Assembly: GCF_021605415.1 (NCBI RefSeq)
Contig: NZ_WKEQ01000005.1
Span: 124,001 to 188,000 of the forward strand
DNA length: 64,000 nucleotides
From: Pseudomonas syringae
GTDB lineage: Bacteria; Pseudomonadota; Gammaproteobacteria; Pseudomonadales; Pseudomonadaceae
Reading direction: 5' to 3'
A program made the translations under genes and the position numbers. The notes beneath the pieces are model-generated. The model did no database searches and had not been told where the DNA came from. It worked only from the letters and a program-made list of their open reading frames with translations. Below, in pieces: positions 47,428 through 55,797 of the stretch; the first letter of the stretch is position 1, and every line of letters starts with the position of its first letter.

Positions 47428-48762
47428 ATGCCGAAACCTGCCATTGCGCTCGATTTATTGTTGCTGCCGACCTGGCTCGTTCCTGTCGAACCCGCTGGCG
47501 TGGTGCTCAAAGAGCATTGCCTGGGCATCCGTGACGGTCGCATCGTGTTTATCGGCCCGCGCGCTGAGGCGCTGAAGTGCAACGCCACTGAAACTCGCGA
47601 ATTGCCGGACGTCTTGCTCAGTCCGGGTCTGATCAATGCTCACGGTCACGCGGCGATGACGCTGTTCCGTGGTCTGGCGGATGATCTGCCGTTGATGACC
47701 TGGCTGGAAAACCACATCTGGCCTGCCGAGGGCAAATGGGTCGATGAAGATTTCGTCCGTGATGGCACCGACCTGGCCATCGCCGAACAGATAAAAGGTG
47801 GCATCACCTGTTTTTCTGACATGTATTTCTTCCCGAAGGTTGCCAGCGAGCGCGTGCACAACAGCGGTATCCGCGCGCAGATTGCCATTCCGATCCTCGA
47901 TTTTCCCATTCCGGGTGCCGCCAGCGCCGACGAAGCCATTCGTCAGGGCGTCGAGCTGTTCGGCGATCTCAAGCATCACGAGCGCATCAAGATCACCTTC
48001 GGCCCTCACGCACCCTACACCGTGGGCGACGAGAATCTGGAAAAAATCCGCGTCATTGCCGAAGAGCTCGACGCCTCGATCCATATGCACGTCCACGAAA
48101 CCGCTTTCGAAGTGCAGCAAGCGGTCGAGCAGAACGGCGAACGCCCGCTGGCGCGCCTCGGTCGACTGGGCCTGCTCGGCCCGCGCTTCCAGGCCGTGCA
48201 CATGACCCAGATCAGCGAGGACGACCTTGCGCTGCTGGTAGAAAGCAACACCAGCGTGATCCATTGCCCGGAATCGAACCTGAAACTGGCCAGCGGCTTC
48301 TGCCCGGTGGAGCGTCTGTGGCAGGCTGGGGTCAACGTCGCCGTCGGCACCGATGGCGCGGCGAGCAATAATGATCTCGATCTGCTCGGCGAGACCCGTA
48401 CCGCTGCGTTGCTGGCCAAAGCCGTTGCCGGCTCGGCCACCGCACTGGATGCCCACCGCGCCTTGCGCATGGCCACGCTCAACGGCGCCCGCGCCCTCGG
48501 GATCGAAGCGCAGACCGGTTCGCTGGAAATCGGCAAGGCGGCAGACATCGTCGCCTTTGATTTGTCCGGACTGGCGCAGCAACCGGTCTATGACCCGGTG
48601 TCGCAGCTTATCTATGCCACCGGCCGCGACTGCGTTAAGCATTTGTGGGTCGCCGGCAAACAATTGCTCGACGACCGGCGCCTGACGCGCCTTGATGAAC
48701 AACAACTGATCGCCACCGCCAAAGCCTGGGGCCAGCGCATCAGCGGTCACACCGAATCGTAA
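47428..48762 (+). CDS. mtaD: 5'-methylthioadenosine / S-adenosylhomocysteine deaminase
   Basis: A 444-residue amidohydrolase of the TRZ/ATZ family. Metal ligands are visible in [14 protein letters not shown], in MHVHETAFE and in [12 protein letters not shown]; substrate residues lie in [10 protein letters not shown]. In P. aeruginosa the equivalent gene beside mtnA (PA3170) deaminates methylthioadenosine to methylthioinosine, the first step of a salvage route that bypasses MTA phosphorylase. The ATG at 47428 is chosen because the long upstream in-frame extension runs antisense through mtnA. It precedes ubiG. Confidence 0.92.
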   Translation: MPKPAIALDLLLLPTWLVPVEPAGVVLKEHCLGIRDGRIVFIGPRAEALKCNATETRELPDVLLSPGLINAHGHAAMTLFRGLADDLPLMTWLENHIWPAEGKWVDEDFVRDGTDLAIAEQIKGGITCFSDMYFFPKVASERVHNSGIRAQIAIPILDFPIPGAASADEAIRQGVELFGDLKHHERIKITFGPHAPYTVGDENLEKIRVIAEELDASIHMHVHETAFEVQQAVEQNGERPLARLGRLGLLGPRFQAVHMTQISEDDLALLVESNTSVIHCPESNLKLASGFCPVERLWQAGVNVAVGTDGAASNNDLDLLGETRTAALLAKAVAGSATALDAHRALRMATLNGARALGIEAQTGSLEIGKAADIVAFDLSGLAQQPVYDPVSQLIYATGRDCVKHLWVAGKQLLDDRRLTRLDEQQLIATAKAWGQRISGHTES

Positions 48763-48765
48763 AAA

Positions 48766-48785
48766 CCCCGGACAGAGTTCCGGGG
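48766..48785. terminator. Hairpin between mtaD and ubiG
   Basis: Seven-base arms CCCCGGA and TCCGGGG enclose six bases, three bases past the mtaD stop. For plus-strand transcription the T run is ten bases away (CTACAACCTTTTT), so it may act as an attenuator; on the minus strand it is followed directly by five T. Confidence 0.45.
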
Positions 48786-48819
48786 CTACAACCTTTTTCA
48801 AGTTTTTCGAGGAATGACC

Positions 48820-49518
48820 ATGAGTAACGTCGACCACGCCGAAATCGCCAAATTCGAGGCCCTTGCCCATCGCTGGTGGGATCGTGAAAGCGAGTTCAAG
48901 CCGCTGCACGACATCAACCCGTTGCGCGTCAACTGGATTGATGAGCGGGTCAATCTGGCCGGCAAAAAAGTCCTCGACGTCGGTTGCGGCGGCGGCATCC
49001 TCAGCGAAGCCATGGCCCAACGTGGCGCCACCGTGATGGGCATCGACATGGGCGAAGCGCCGCTGGCGGTCGCGCAACTGCATCAACTGGAATCCGGCGT
49101 GAGTGTCGAGTACCGGCAGATCACCGCCGAAGACCTCGCTGAAGAAATGCCGGAGCAGTTCGATGTGGTCACCTGTCTCGAAATGCTCGAACACGTGCCT
49201 GATCCGTCGTCGGTCATCCGCGCTTGCTTCCGCATGGTCAAGCCTGGCGGCCAAGTGTTTTTCTCGACCATCAATCGCAACCCGAAGGCGTACCTGTTTG
49301 CGATCATCGGCGCCGAATACATCATGAAGTTGCTGCCACGCGGCACCCACGACTTCAAGAAATTCATCCGCCCCTCCGAGCTGGGCGCCTGGAGCCGTAT
49401 CGCCGGCCTCACCGTAAAAGACATCATCGGCCTGACCTACAACCCGCTGACCAAACACTACAAACTGGCGGCGGACGTTGACGTCAACTACATGATCCAG
49501 ACCCTGCGCGAGGAGTAA
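48820..49518 (+). CDS. ubiG: Ubiquinone biosynthesis O-methyltransferase
   Basis: A 232-residue class I SAM methyltransferase that performs both O-methylations of ubiquinone synthesis. It has [19 protein letters not shown] (SAM loop), GIDMGEAPL, and the [16 protein letters not shown] post-motif. The ATG at 48820 lies six bases past GAGGA; an ATG two codons earlier is too close. It is followed by mupP after 4 bases. Confidence 0.96.
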   Translation: MSNVDHAEIAKFEALAHRWWDRESEFKPLHDINPLRVNWIDERVNLAGKKVLDVGCGGGILSEAMAQRGATVMGIDMGEAPLAVAQLHQLESGVSVEYRQITAEDLAEEMPEQFDVVTCLEMLEHVPDPSSVIRACFRMVKPGGQVFFSTINRNPKAYLFAIIGAEYIMKLLPRGTHDFKKFIRPSELGAWSRIAGLTVKDIIGLTYNPLTKHYKLAADVDVNYMIQTLREE

Positions 49519-49522
49519 GCCG

Positions 49523-50194
49523 ATGGCTATCAGAGCAGTTCTCTTCGACATGGACGGCACCTTGCTCGACACGGCGCCGGACTTCATCGCCATTTGCCAG
49601 GCGATGCGCGCGGATCGCGGCTTGCCGCCGATCAACGACCAGCACATTCGCGACGAGATCTCCGGCGGTGCCAAAGCCATGGTCGCGGTGACGTTTTCGA
49701 TGGATCCGGAATCCCCGGGTTTCGAGCAATTGCGTCAGGAATTCCTTGAGCGCTACCTCGTGGGTTGCGCCGTGCACAGCAAACTGTTCGACGGCATGGC
49801 CGAGTTGCTGGTGGACATCGAGCGCGCGAATCTGATCTGGGGCGTGGTCACCAACAAGCCTGTGCGTTTCGCCGAGCCGATCATGCAACGACTTGGCCTG
49901 GCCGAGCGTTCGGCAGTGCTGATCTGCCCGGATCATGTGAAGAACAGCAAGCCGGATCCGGAGCCGCTGATTCTTGCCTGCAAAATGCTCGACCTTGATC
50001 CGTCCACTGTACTGTTCATCGGTGATGACTTGCGGGACATCGAGTCGGGCCGCGATGCGGGCACCAAGACTTGTGCCGTAACGTTTGGCTACATCCATCC
50101 GGATGACAATCCGCGGCATTGGGGTGCGGATGCGGTGGTGGATCATCCGCTGGAGTTGCGCAAGGTGCTGGATAGCGCGTTGTGTGGTTGCTGA
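49523..50194 (+). CDS. mupP: N-acetylmuramic acid 6-phosphate phosphatase
   Basis: A 223-residue HAD-family phosphatase. Motif I is [14 protein letters not shown] near the N-terminus, motif [10 protein letters not shown], motif III Lys in NSKPDPEPL and motif [18 protein letters not shown]. In Pseudomonas the gene just after ubiG (PA3172) is MupP of the MurNAc recycling route that bypasses de novo UDP-MurNAc synthesis and affects fosfomycin tolerance. The assignment rests on synteny and family; a phosphoglycolate phosphatase (Gph) is the alternative name in older annotation. Confidence 0.88.
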   Translation: MAIRAVLFDMDGTLLDTAPDFIAICQAMRADRGLPPINDQHIRDEISGGAKAMVAVTFSMDPESPGFEQLRQEFLERYLVGCAVHSKLFDGMAELLVDIERANLIWGVVTNKPVRFAEPIMQRLGLAERSAVLICPDHVKNSKPDPEPLILACKMLDLDPSTVLFIGDDLRDIESGRDAGTKTCAVTFGYIHPDDNPRHWGADAVVDHPLELRKVLDSALCGC

Positions 50195-50242
50195 CTGCGC
50201 CCTGCTCCTGCAAGCCTTCGGTTACTGATTTAAGAGGTTTTT

Positions 50243-50983
50243 ATGTTCGATTACTCCGCTCGCCCCGAATTGCTCAAGGATCGGGTCATTCTGGTCACCG
50301 GCGCCGGTCGTGGCATCGGTGCGGCCGCCGCCAAGACTTACGCAGCCCACGGCGCCACCGTGCTGTTGCTGGGAAAGACCGAAGCCAATCTGAGTCAGGT
50401 CTATGACGAGATCGAAGCGGCCGGGCATCCGCAGCCGGTAGTGGTTCCGTTCAACCTGGAGACCGCCCTGCCCCATCAATACGATGAGCTGGCGGCGATG
50501 ATCGAGAACGAATTCGGCCGTCTCGACGGCCTGCTGCACAACGCCTCGATCATCGGCCCGCGCACGCCGATCGAGCAGTTGTCCGGCGAGAACTTCATGC
50601 GCGTCATGCACGTTAACGTCAACGCCATGTTCATGCTCACCAGCACGTTGCTGCCATTGCTCAAGCTTTCACAGGACGCGTCGGTGGTGTTCACCTCCAG
50701 CAGCGTCGGGCGTAAAGGCCGGGCTTACTGGGGCGCCTATGGTGTTTCCAAGTTCGCCACTGAAGGCTTGATGCAAACCCTGGCCGACGAGGTCGACACC
50801 GTCGCGCCGGTACGCGCCAACAGCATCAACCCCGGCGGCACGCGCACCAGCATGCGCGCGCAGGCTTATCCCGGTGAAAACCCGCTGAATAACCCGACGC
50901 CTGAAGAGATCATGCCGGTCTATCTCTATCTGATGGGCCCCGACAGCACGGGCATCAATGGCCAGGCGTTCAACGCCCAGTAA
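50243..50983 (+). CDS. yciK: YciK-family short-chain oxidoreductase
   Basis: A 246-residue classical SDR. The cofactor loop is VTGAGRGIGAAAAKTYAAHG, HNASIIGPRTPIEQL follows, the catalytic Ser is in FTSSSVGRKGRAYWG, and the Tyr-Lys pair is in AYGVSKFATEGLM. YciK proteins have no settled substrate. It follows mupP by 48 bases and completes the ubiG-mupP-yciK run seen in other pseudomonads. Confidence 0.9.
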   Translation: MFDYSARPELLKDRVILVTGAGRGIGAAAAKTYAAHGATVLLLGKTEANLSQVYDEIEAAGHPQPVVVPFNLETALPHQYDELAAMIENEFGRLDGLLHNASIIGPRTPIEQLSGENFMRVMHVNVNAMFMLTSTLLPLLKLSQDASVVFTSSSVGRKGRAYWGAYGVSKFATEGLMQTLADEVDTVAPVRANSINPGGTRTSMRAQAYPGENPLNNPTPEEIMPVYLYLMGPDSTGINGQAFNAQ

Positions 50984-51346
50984 TGCCATACGTCGCATTT
51001 TGTGCCGTGACGGGTTCCCGTCGCGGCACGATATTGCCGCCTCTACGTTCGCCAAGTCAGTCAAATATCTAGCGCTGCCACTTCAAATATTTTCTCAACT
51101 TATTGATTCTCAACGACTTTGAATAAACCTGAACGGAATGGCACGACTTTCGCTCTAATTCTGTTCATAACAAGCCGTGAGAAGGCTGTGGCGCGACGCC
51201 TGATTGGATAGCTGACTATTCGCCATCAGGCAGACTAAACTTGAAACAAATGTCCTACGGGACTGATGGATCAGTACGACGCGCAGCCCTTAGCCGCTCT
51301 CACCCAGCCTGTAAGACAGCCTTACTGCCTAGGGGCTCACGCCATA
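50984..51346 (+). promoter_or_regulatory. Intergenic region ahead of the GGEEF gene
   Basis: This 363-base stretch between yciK and the diguanylate cyclase gene has no convincing gene. A hairpin with arms GCCTGAT (51198-51204) and ATCAGGC (51225-51231) lies about 115 bases ahead of the cyclase start. The section 51060-51180 is AT-rich and is the likely promoter area. An in-frame ATG at 51266 exists but lacks a ribosome site. Confidence 0.4.
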
Positions 51347-52273
51347 ATGAAATCACCCTCCCAGACCAATGCAATTGACTTCGACAGCGCCAAATTGCAA
51401 CGCCTGGGCATCGGTCAGCAACCAGCGCGTCTGGAGCGGCCCGCAAGCCTTGCACAATTGCGCCAGCAGCTGAGTCAACAACTGCAAACCAGCCTTGAAC
51501 CGCAACGCATCCTTGGTTTGTTTTTCCGCGAGATACAGGCGCTTGTGCCGCTGGACGCATTGGTCTATCAACATCAGGGCAGCGACCTGAGGCTGGAGTT
51601 CGGCGTTCGCGGTCGTCACTCGGTCAGCTACAGCCTCAGTCATGACGGCGAACAGTTGGGCGAACTGATATTTCGCCGCAATCAACGCTTTAGCGAGCAT
51701 GAACAGGGCAACCTGGAGTCATTGCTCTCGGCGTTGTTGTATCCGATGCGCAATGCCCTGCTCTATCGCGCTGCGACCCAAAGCGCATTACGCGACCCGT
51801 TGACCGGTACCGGCAATCGCATTGCCATGGAACAGACCCTGCATCGGGAAATCGAAATGGCGCGCCGGCATCTTCAACCGTTGTCGCTGCTGATGCTCGA
51901 TATTGACCACTTCAAGGATGTCAACGACAGCCATGGCCACAGCGCGGGCGATGAAGTGCTCAAAGCCGTAGCCGCATCGATCAAAGGCCAGTTGCGCAAT
52001 GTCGACATGGTGTTTCGTTATGGCGGGGAAGAGTTTTTGATTTTGCTGTCGAACACCAGTCGGGATGCGGCCGCACTGGTCGGCGAGCGACTGCGCCAGG
52101 CGGCGCAAAATCAGGATCATTACGCCGATGGCAAATTGATCGAGCTGACCGTGAGTCTCGGATGCTCGACGCTGTTACCCAGTGAGTCCGCGGACAGCTT
52201 GCTGCGCCGGGCCGACAGCGCGCTGTACGTGGCCAAGCGAGAGGGTCGCAACCGCCTGACCATGGCAGGCTGA
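51347..52273 (+). CDS. Diguanylate cyclase (GGEEF domain)
   Basis: A 308-residue protein. Residues about 45-145 form a GAF-like sensor domain. The cyclase domain follows from about 148 (DPLTGTGNR) with the metal site LDIDHFKDVND and the active-site loop GGEEF at 226-230. An inhibitory I-site (RxxD, 217-220, RNVD) lies five residues ahead, so product feedback is expected. It makes cyclic-di-GMP from two GTP. There is no membrane segment. The ATG at 51347 follows AGGGG by about eleven bases and gives the length I recall for the P. aeruginosa PA3177 relative. Confidence 0.9.
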   Translation: MKSPSQTNAIDFDSAKLQRLGIGQQPARLERPASLAQLRQQLSQQLQTSLEPQRILGLFFREIQALVPLDALVYQHQGSDLRLEFGVRGRHSVSYSLSHDGEQLGELIFRRNQRFSEHEQGNLESLLSALLYPMRNALLYRAATQSALRDPLTGTGNRIAMEQTLHREIEMARRHLQPLSLLMLDIDHFKDVNDSHGHSAGDEVLKAVAASIKGQLRNVDMVFRYGGEEFLILLSNTSRDAAALVGERLRQAAQNQDHYADGKLIELTVSLGCSTLLPSESADSLLRRADSALYVAKREGRNRLTMAG

Positions 52274-52299
52274 TTTCAGACACTCCACAAACAACTGCA

Positions 52300-52380
52300 G
52301 GAGCGAGCCTGCTCGCGAAATCGGTGCATCAGCCAAAATGTTGTCGGCTGATGCACCCCTTCACGAGCAGGCTCGCTCCC
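52300..52380. repeat. Long REP-type inverted repeat
   Basis: Outer arms are GGAGCGAGCCTGCTCG and its complement near 52366-52380; inner arms GGTGCATCAGCC and GGCTGATGCACC enclose about eleven bases. It lies between the convergent GGEEF and TenA-like genes and may terminate or stabilise both transcripts. Confidence 0.8.
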
Positions 52381-52400
52381 ACATTTTTTAGTGCATTGGA

Positions 52401-53195
52401 TCAGCTTTCGGCCAGTGCCCGCCGTTCACGTCCGACTACGACGCGTTCTGCCATTTCAAGCTGCATACAGCGCTCAAGAAACAGATACATGTAGTCGTAA
52501 CTCTTGCAGACGGCCTGTCGCAGCTCCTCCTGCAATGCCTTCGTCGGGTTCAAACCGGCCAGGGTGCAGATGATTTCCAGCGCTTCCCACGGATGGGCGT
52601 CATCGTATTGGGCGTGCATTTTCAGCCATTTCATCGCCCGCTTGCGATCCTCTTCAGGGAACGCCGCAGCGTACACACCCGTTGAGCAGACCACCGCTGA
52701 CCACTCCCCCGTCGCACCCTCGATCGCATAGTTGGTGGCGGCAATGGCGACGATCAGCGAGTCCGACGAACTGGTGTGCCAGCACCAGTGGCTCAGCGCG
52801 TGCAGCTCCGGCGGCACTTGCTGTGCCTGAAGATCTTCGAGGCTGACACCGTGTGCGCGACTCCAATGTACCCAATAATCGGCGTGGTTCAGTTCCACGC
52901 GGATATTGCGCATCAACCAGCGTCGCGCCATGTCTTCGCCGGGATGACGGGCGAATTTTGTTTTGGTGAGGTTCTGCGCCATGTACAACGCAAATTGCTC
53001 AACGACGGGCCAGCCACCAATGAGATATTGGCGCATGGTTCTGGCGCTGAGCTTGTTATCACGCATGCGCAGATAAAGTTCATGCTCGACAACCCGGCGT
53101 TTGCTCTCGCTGCAATCCTTGATCAACTGTTGTGCCCAGTCGGGATAACTAGCAGCTTCCATGAGTGGCCCGGTTCTAACGAATGTGTCGATCAC
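52401..53195 (-). CDS. TenA/PqqC-like family protein
   Basis: A 264-residue, all-helical protein of the TenA/PqqC/CADD-like superfamily (haem-oxygenase fold). Conserved residues typical of the group are visible in IRVELNHADYWVHW, SSSDSLIVAIAATNYAIEGATGEW and MHAQYDDAHPWEALEI, which give Glu/His/Asp positions that could bind a metal pair. Members include thiaminases and iron-containing redox enzymes; no substrate can be named. The start is a GTG at 53195 with AGGAG seven bases upstream. It lies 45 bases ahead of the region of the RbdA-like gene end on the same strand order, with rbdA transcribed toward it. Confidence 0.8.
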   Translation of the reverse strand: MIDTFVRTGPLMEAASYPDWAQQLIKDCSESKRRVVEHELYLRMRDNKLSARTMRQYLIGGWPVVEQFALYMAQNLTKTKFARHPGEDMARRWLMRNIRVELNHADYWVHWSRAHGVSLEDLQAQQVPPELHALSHWCWHTSSSDSLIVAIAATNYAIEGATGEWSAVVCSTGVYAAAFPEEDRKRAMKWLKMHAQYDDAHPWEALEIICTLAGLNPTKALQEELRQAVCKSYDYMYLFLERCMQLEMAERVVVGRERRALAES

Positions 53196-53240
53196 TGTTC
53201 GGCTCCTTTTGATTTGTGATTGTCTCGACCGGCAAGAGTT

Positions 53241-55703
53241 TCAACGGAACGTGCCAGGCGCCCTGAACAACAAAGGCTGTGCTCTTGCGGGGCGGCTCTG
53301 CAAACTGTCGCATGTAAACAACTGCGGCCGTTCGATCACATATCCCTGAGCATAATCAACACCGATTTCGAGCAATGCCTGTTCTATCTGGGTTGTTTCG
53401 ACAAACTCGGCAATCGTCTGTTTACCCATGACATGGCCGATGTGATTGATCACTTCGACCATGGCGCGGTTAATCGGGTCGTCCAGCATATCCTTTACGA
53501 AACTCCCGTCGATCTTGAGGAAGTCTACAGGTAAATGTTTCAAGTAGGCGAATGAAGACATACCGGCGCAAAAGTCATCAAGCGAGAAATAACAGCCTAA
53601 GCTTTTGAGTTCATTAATAAATTTTATTGCACTGCCCAAATTTGAAATCGCACTAGTTTCAGTAATTTCAAAACAAATCATTTCAGGCGGGATTGAATAA
53701 GTATCAAACTGTTCACGCAAGAAGTGCAAAAACGCGTCATCTCCTATAGTAATGCCTGACAGATTAATCGCACACATTGCCAATGAACCGTTGCGCTCTT
53801 GTTCTATACATTGCGCAATAACCTTGAATACGTTTTGCACGACCCAACGATCGAGCGACGGCATTAATCCATAACGTTCGGCGGCCGGAATGAAACTGTC
53901 CGGCAGGATCATCCGGCCGGCCTCGTCATGCAGCCGCAACAGAATTTCGATATGCCCGCCTCGTGCGGCCGCCGCCGGGCCCAACGCGGCGATCTCCTGC
54001 GCGTACAAACAAAAGCGGTTTTCCTCCAGCGCCATATGCAAGCGCTGAACCCAGGCCATTTCACCAAAGCGCAGGGACAGCTCGGAGTCGTCGGCGTGAT
54101 ACACCTGAACCCGATTGCGACCCTTTTCCTTGGCCATGTAGCACGCCATGTCGGCGGCGCGCAGGGACGCTTCAAGGGTGGTCGGGGTTTGTGCAATGTG
54201 TACCAGACCGATACTCACCGTTGTCAGAAACGGCCGTCCCTTCCACACGAAATGCAGGTTTTGCACAGTGTGGCGCAGGCTTTCGGCAATTTTCTCCGCC
54301 GCTTCCGGCGCGCAGTTTTCCAGGAGGATGCCAAACTCGTCCCCGCCCAATCGCGCCAGCGTGTCACCCTCGCGCAAACCGGATTGCAACAGCGCGCAGA
54401 TATGCCGAAGCAGTTCATCCCCCGCAGCATGACCGCACGTGTCGTTGACCAGCTTGAATTGATCGAGATCGAGGAACATCAGTGCATGCCGCCCCGACTG
54501 GCGTGTGAGATTGTGCAGCGCCTGCTCCAGGCGATATTCAAATTCCCGCCGGTTGGCCAGCCCCGTCAAGGCATCGTGGGTGGCCTGCCAGGACAGATTG
54601 GCGATGTATTGCCGCTCCTGTGTCATGTCGTGCAGTACCAGCACCGTGCCGCAGATTTTTTCCGCGTGACGAATCGGCGCACCGACCAGCGTGACTGACA
54701 CGGTGCTGCCGTCCAGGCGCTGGATAAGCTTGGAGTGTTCGCTGCCCCCCATCAGGCGTCCGCTGAGAATGTGCTCGATCAGTGTCTGGCCTTCCGCTTG
54801 AGCATTGTCGTCGAGCAAATTGAACAGAGCAGCCAGCGGCAGGCCAGTCGCCTGCTCGGCTTTCCAGTGAGTCAGGGCTTCGGCGGCCGGATTCATGTAT
54901 TCAATCGCGCCGTTCACATCAGTGGTGATGACCCCGTCACCGATTGATTGCAAGGTAATGTGCGCCCGATCCTTCTCCAGTTGCAGCGCCTCGGCGAATG
55001 CATGCCGCTGCTTGAGCAACTTGTGCGTGCGCAACAACGCCAGTGCGATCAGCCCGAGGGCCGTCGCCAGGTTAGTGAACAGCAGCAAACGCATGATCAT
55101 CCGCGAGCCTTCGCCCAAGGCATCGCTGAAGGCTCTGGCGGCGGGCGTCACGGCGTCATTGATGGAAAAAATACGCCTTTTCCAATCCTGGATATCCGCA
55201 GGGGATGCGACATTGGCCTCGATACGCTCATGCATCTCCTGGGCGACGTCGTCCAGCTGCACCAGGTAGGCGTCACCCACTGTCCAGCGATCGATGGCGG
55301 TTTCGAGGTAACTGAAATGGCGGAAATTGAGGTAAAGCCAGATCAGGCTGGAAACGTCGTCCGGATGATTGCCACCCTGCAGAATCCCTTCACGGGCGGC
55401 TTGCAGATCCGGCGGCTCGCGATCAAGCGCCAGACGCAATTGATGGCTGCCCTGGGGAACGGCAATCGCCGCTTTGAATTTGAGAAAAATGGCCTCGTCG
55501 CGGCTGTCGGCGTACAAATTGAGGTAGTAGATGGCGTCTTTCTGGCCCTTGGACCACAAGCTCTCGCCAGCGACATAACCGCGAACAGCCGACAGGACAT
55601 ACAGGCTGACACCACCTAACAGCGCTTGGAACAACACGACGGCGATGAATGGCCAAACGATGCCTAACAGCCGTGGCGTTCCGAGAGTCCGCATTTGATT
55701 CAT
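53241..55703 (-). CDS. rbdA: RbdA-like PAS-GGDEF-EAL cyclic-di-GMP protein
   Basis: An 820-residue inner-membrane protein. Two helices (about 13-38 and 205-226) bracket a periplasmic sensor region; a PAS domain (about 245-365), a GGDEF domain (GGDEF at 453-457, RxxD I-site at 444-447) and an EAL domain (about 555-800) follow. The EAL motif reads EIL (586-588) with the catalytic Glu kept; other phosphodiesterase residues Asn647, Glu679, Asp709-Asp710, Lys730 and Gln786 are present. Size and neighbours (ABC exporter, DsbA-like, trhO, bolA, DUF2059, fumC) match PA0861 RbdA, a biofilm-dispersal phosphodiesterase. The ATG at 55703 has AAGGAA seven bases upstream. Confidence 0.85.
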   Translation of the reverse strand: MNQMRTLGTPRLLGIVWPFIAVVLFQALLGGVSLYVLSAVRGYVAGESLWSKGQKDAIYYLNLYADSRDEAIFLKFKAAIAVPQGSHQLRLALDREPPDLQAAREGILQGGNHPDDVSSLIWLYLNFRHFSYLETAIDRWTVGDAYLVQLDDVAQEMHERIEANVASPADIQDWKRRIFSINDAVTPAARAFSDALGEGSRMIMRLLLFTNLATALGLIALALLRTHKLLKQRHAFAEALQLEKDRAHITLQSIGDGVITTDVNGAIEYMNPAAEALTHWKAEQATGLPLAALFNLLDDNAQAEGQTLIEHILSGRLMGGSEHSKLIQRLDGSTVSVTLVGAPIRHAEKICGTVLVLHDMTQERQYIANLSWQATHDALTGLANRREFEYRLEQALHNLTRQSGRHALMFLDLDQFKLVNDTCGHAAGDELLRHICALLQSGLREGDTLARLGGDEFGILLENCAPEAAEKIAESLRHTVQNLHFVWKGRPFLTTVSIGLVHIAQTPTTLEASLRAADMACYMAKEKGRNRVQVYHADDSELSLRFGEMAWVQRLHMALEENRFCLYAQEIAALGPAAAARGGHIEILLRLHDEAGRMILPDSFIPAAERYGLMPSLDRWVVQNVFKVIAQCIEQERNGSLAMCAINLSGITIGDDAFLHFLREQFDTYSIPPEMICFEITETSAISNLGSAIKFINELKSLGCYFSLDDFCAGMSSFAYLKHLPVDFLKIDGSFVKDMLDDPINRAMVEVINHIGHVMGKQTIAEFVETTQIEQALLEIGVDYAQGYVIERPQLFTCDSLQSRPARAQPLLFRAPGTFR

Positions 55704-55797
55704 GGAATTCCTTGAAGGCACTGCCTGATCATCCTTTCCGATCAGACCAACCCCCCAAGACTAGGAGGCGTTCCCCCATCAAGCAAGCGACGATCAC

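Noticed and set aside
47455..49680. A 741-codon minus-strand open frame across mtaD and ubiG
   Set aside because: It spans two well-supported genes and the gap between them, and shows no domain of its own.
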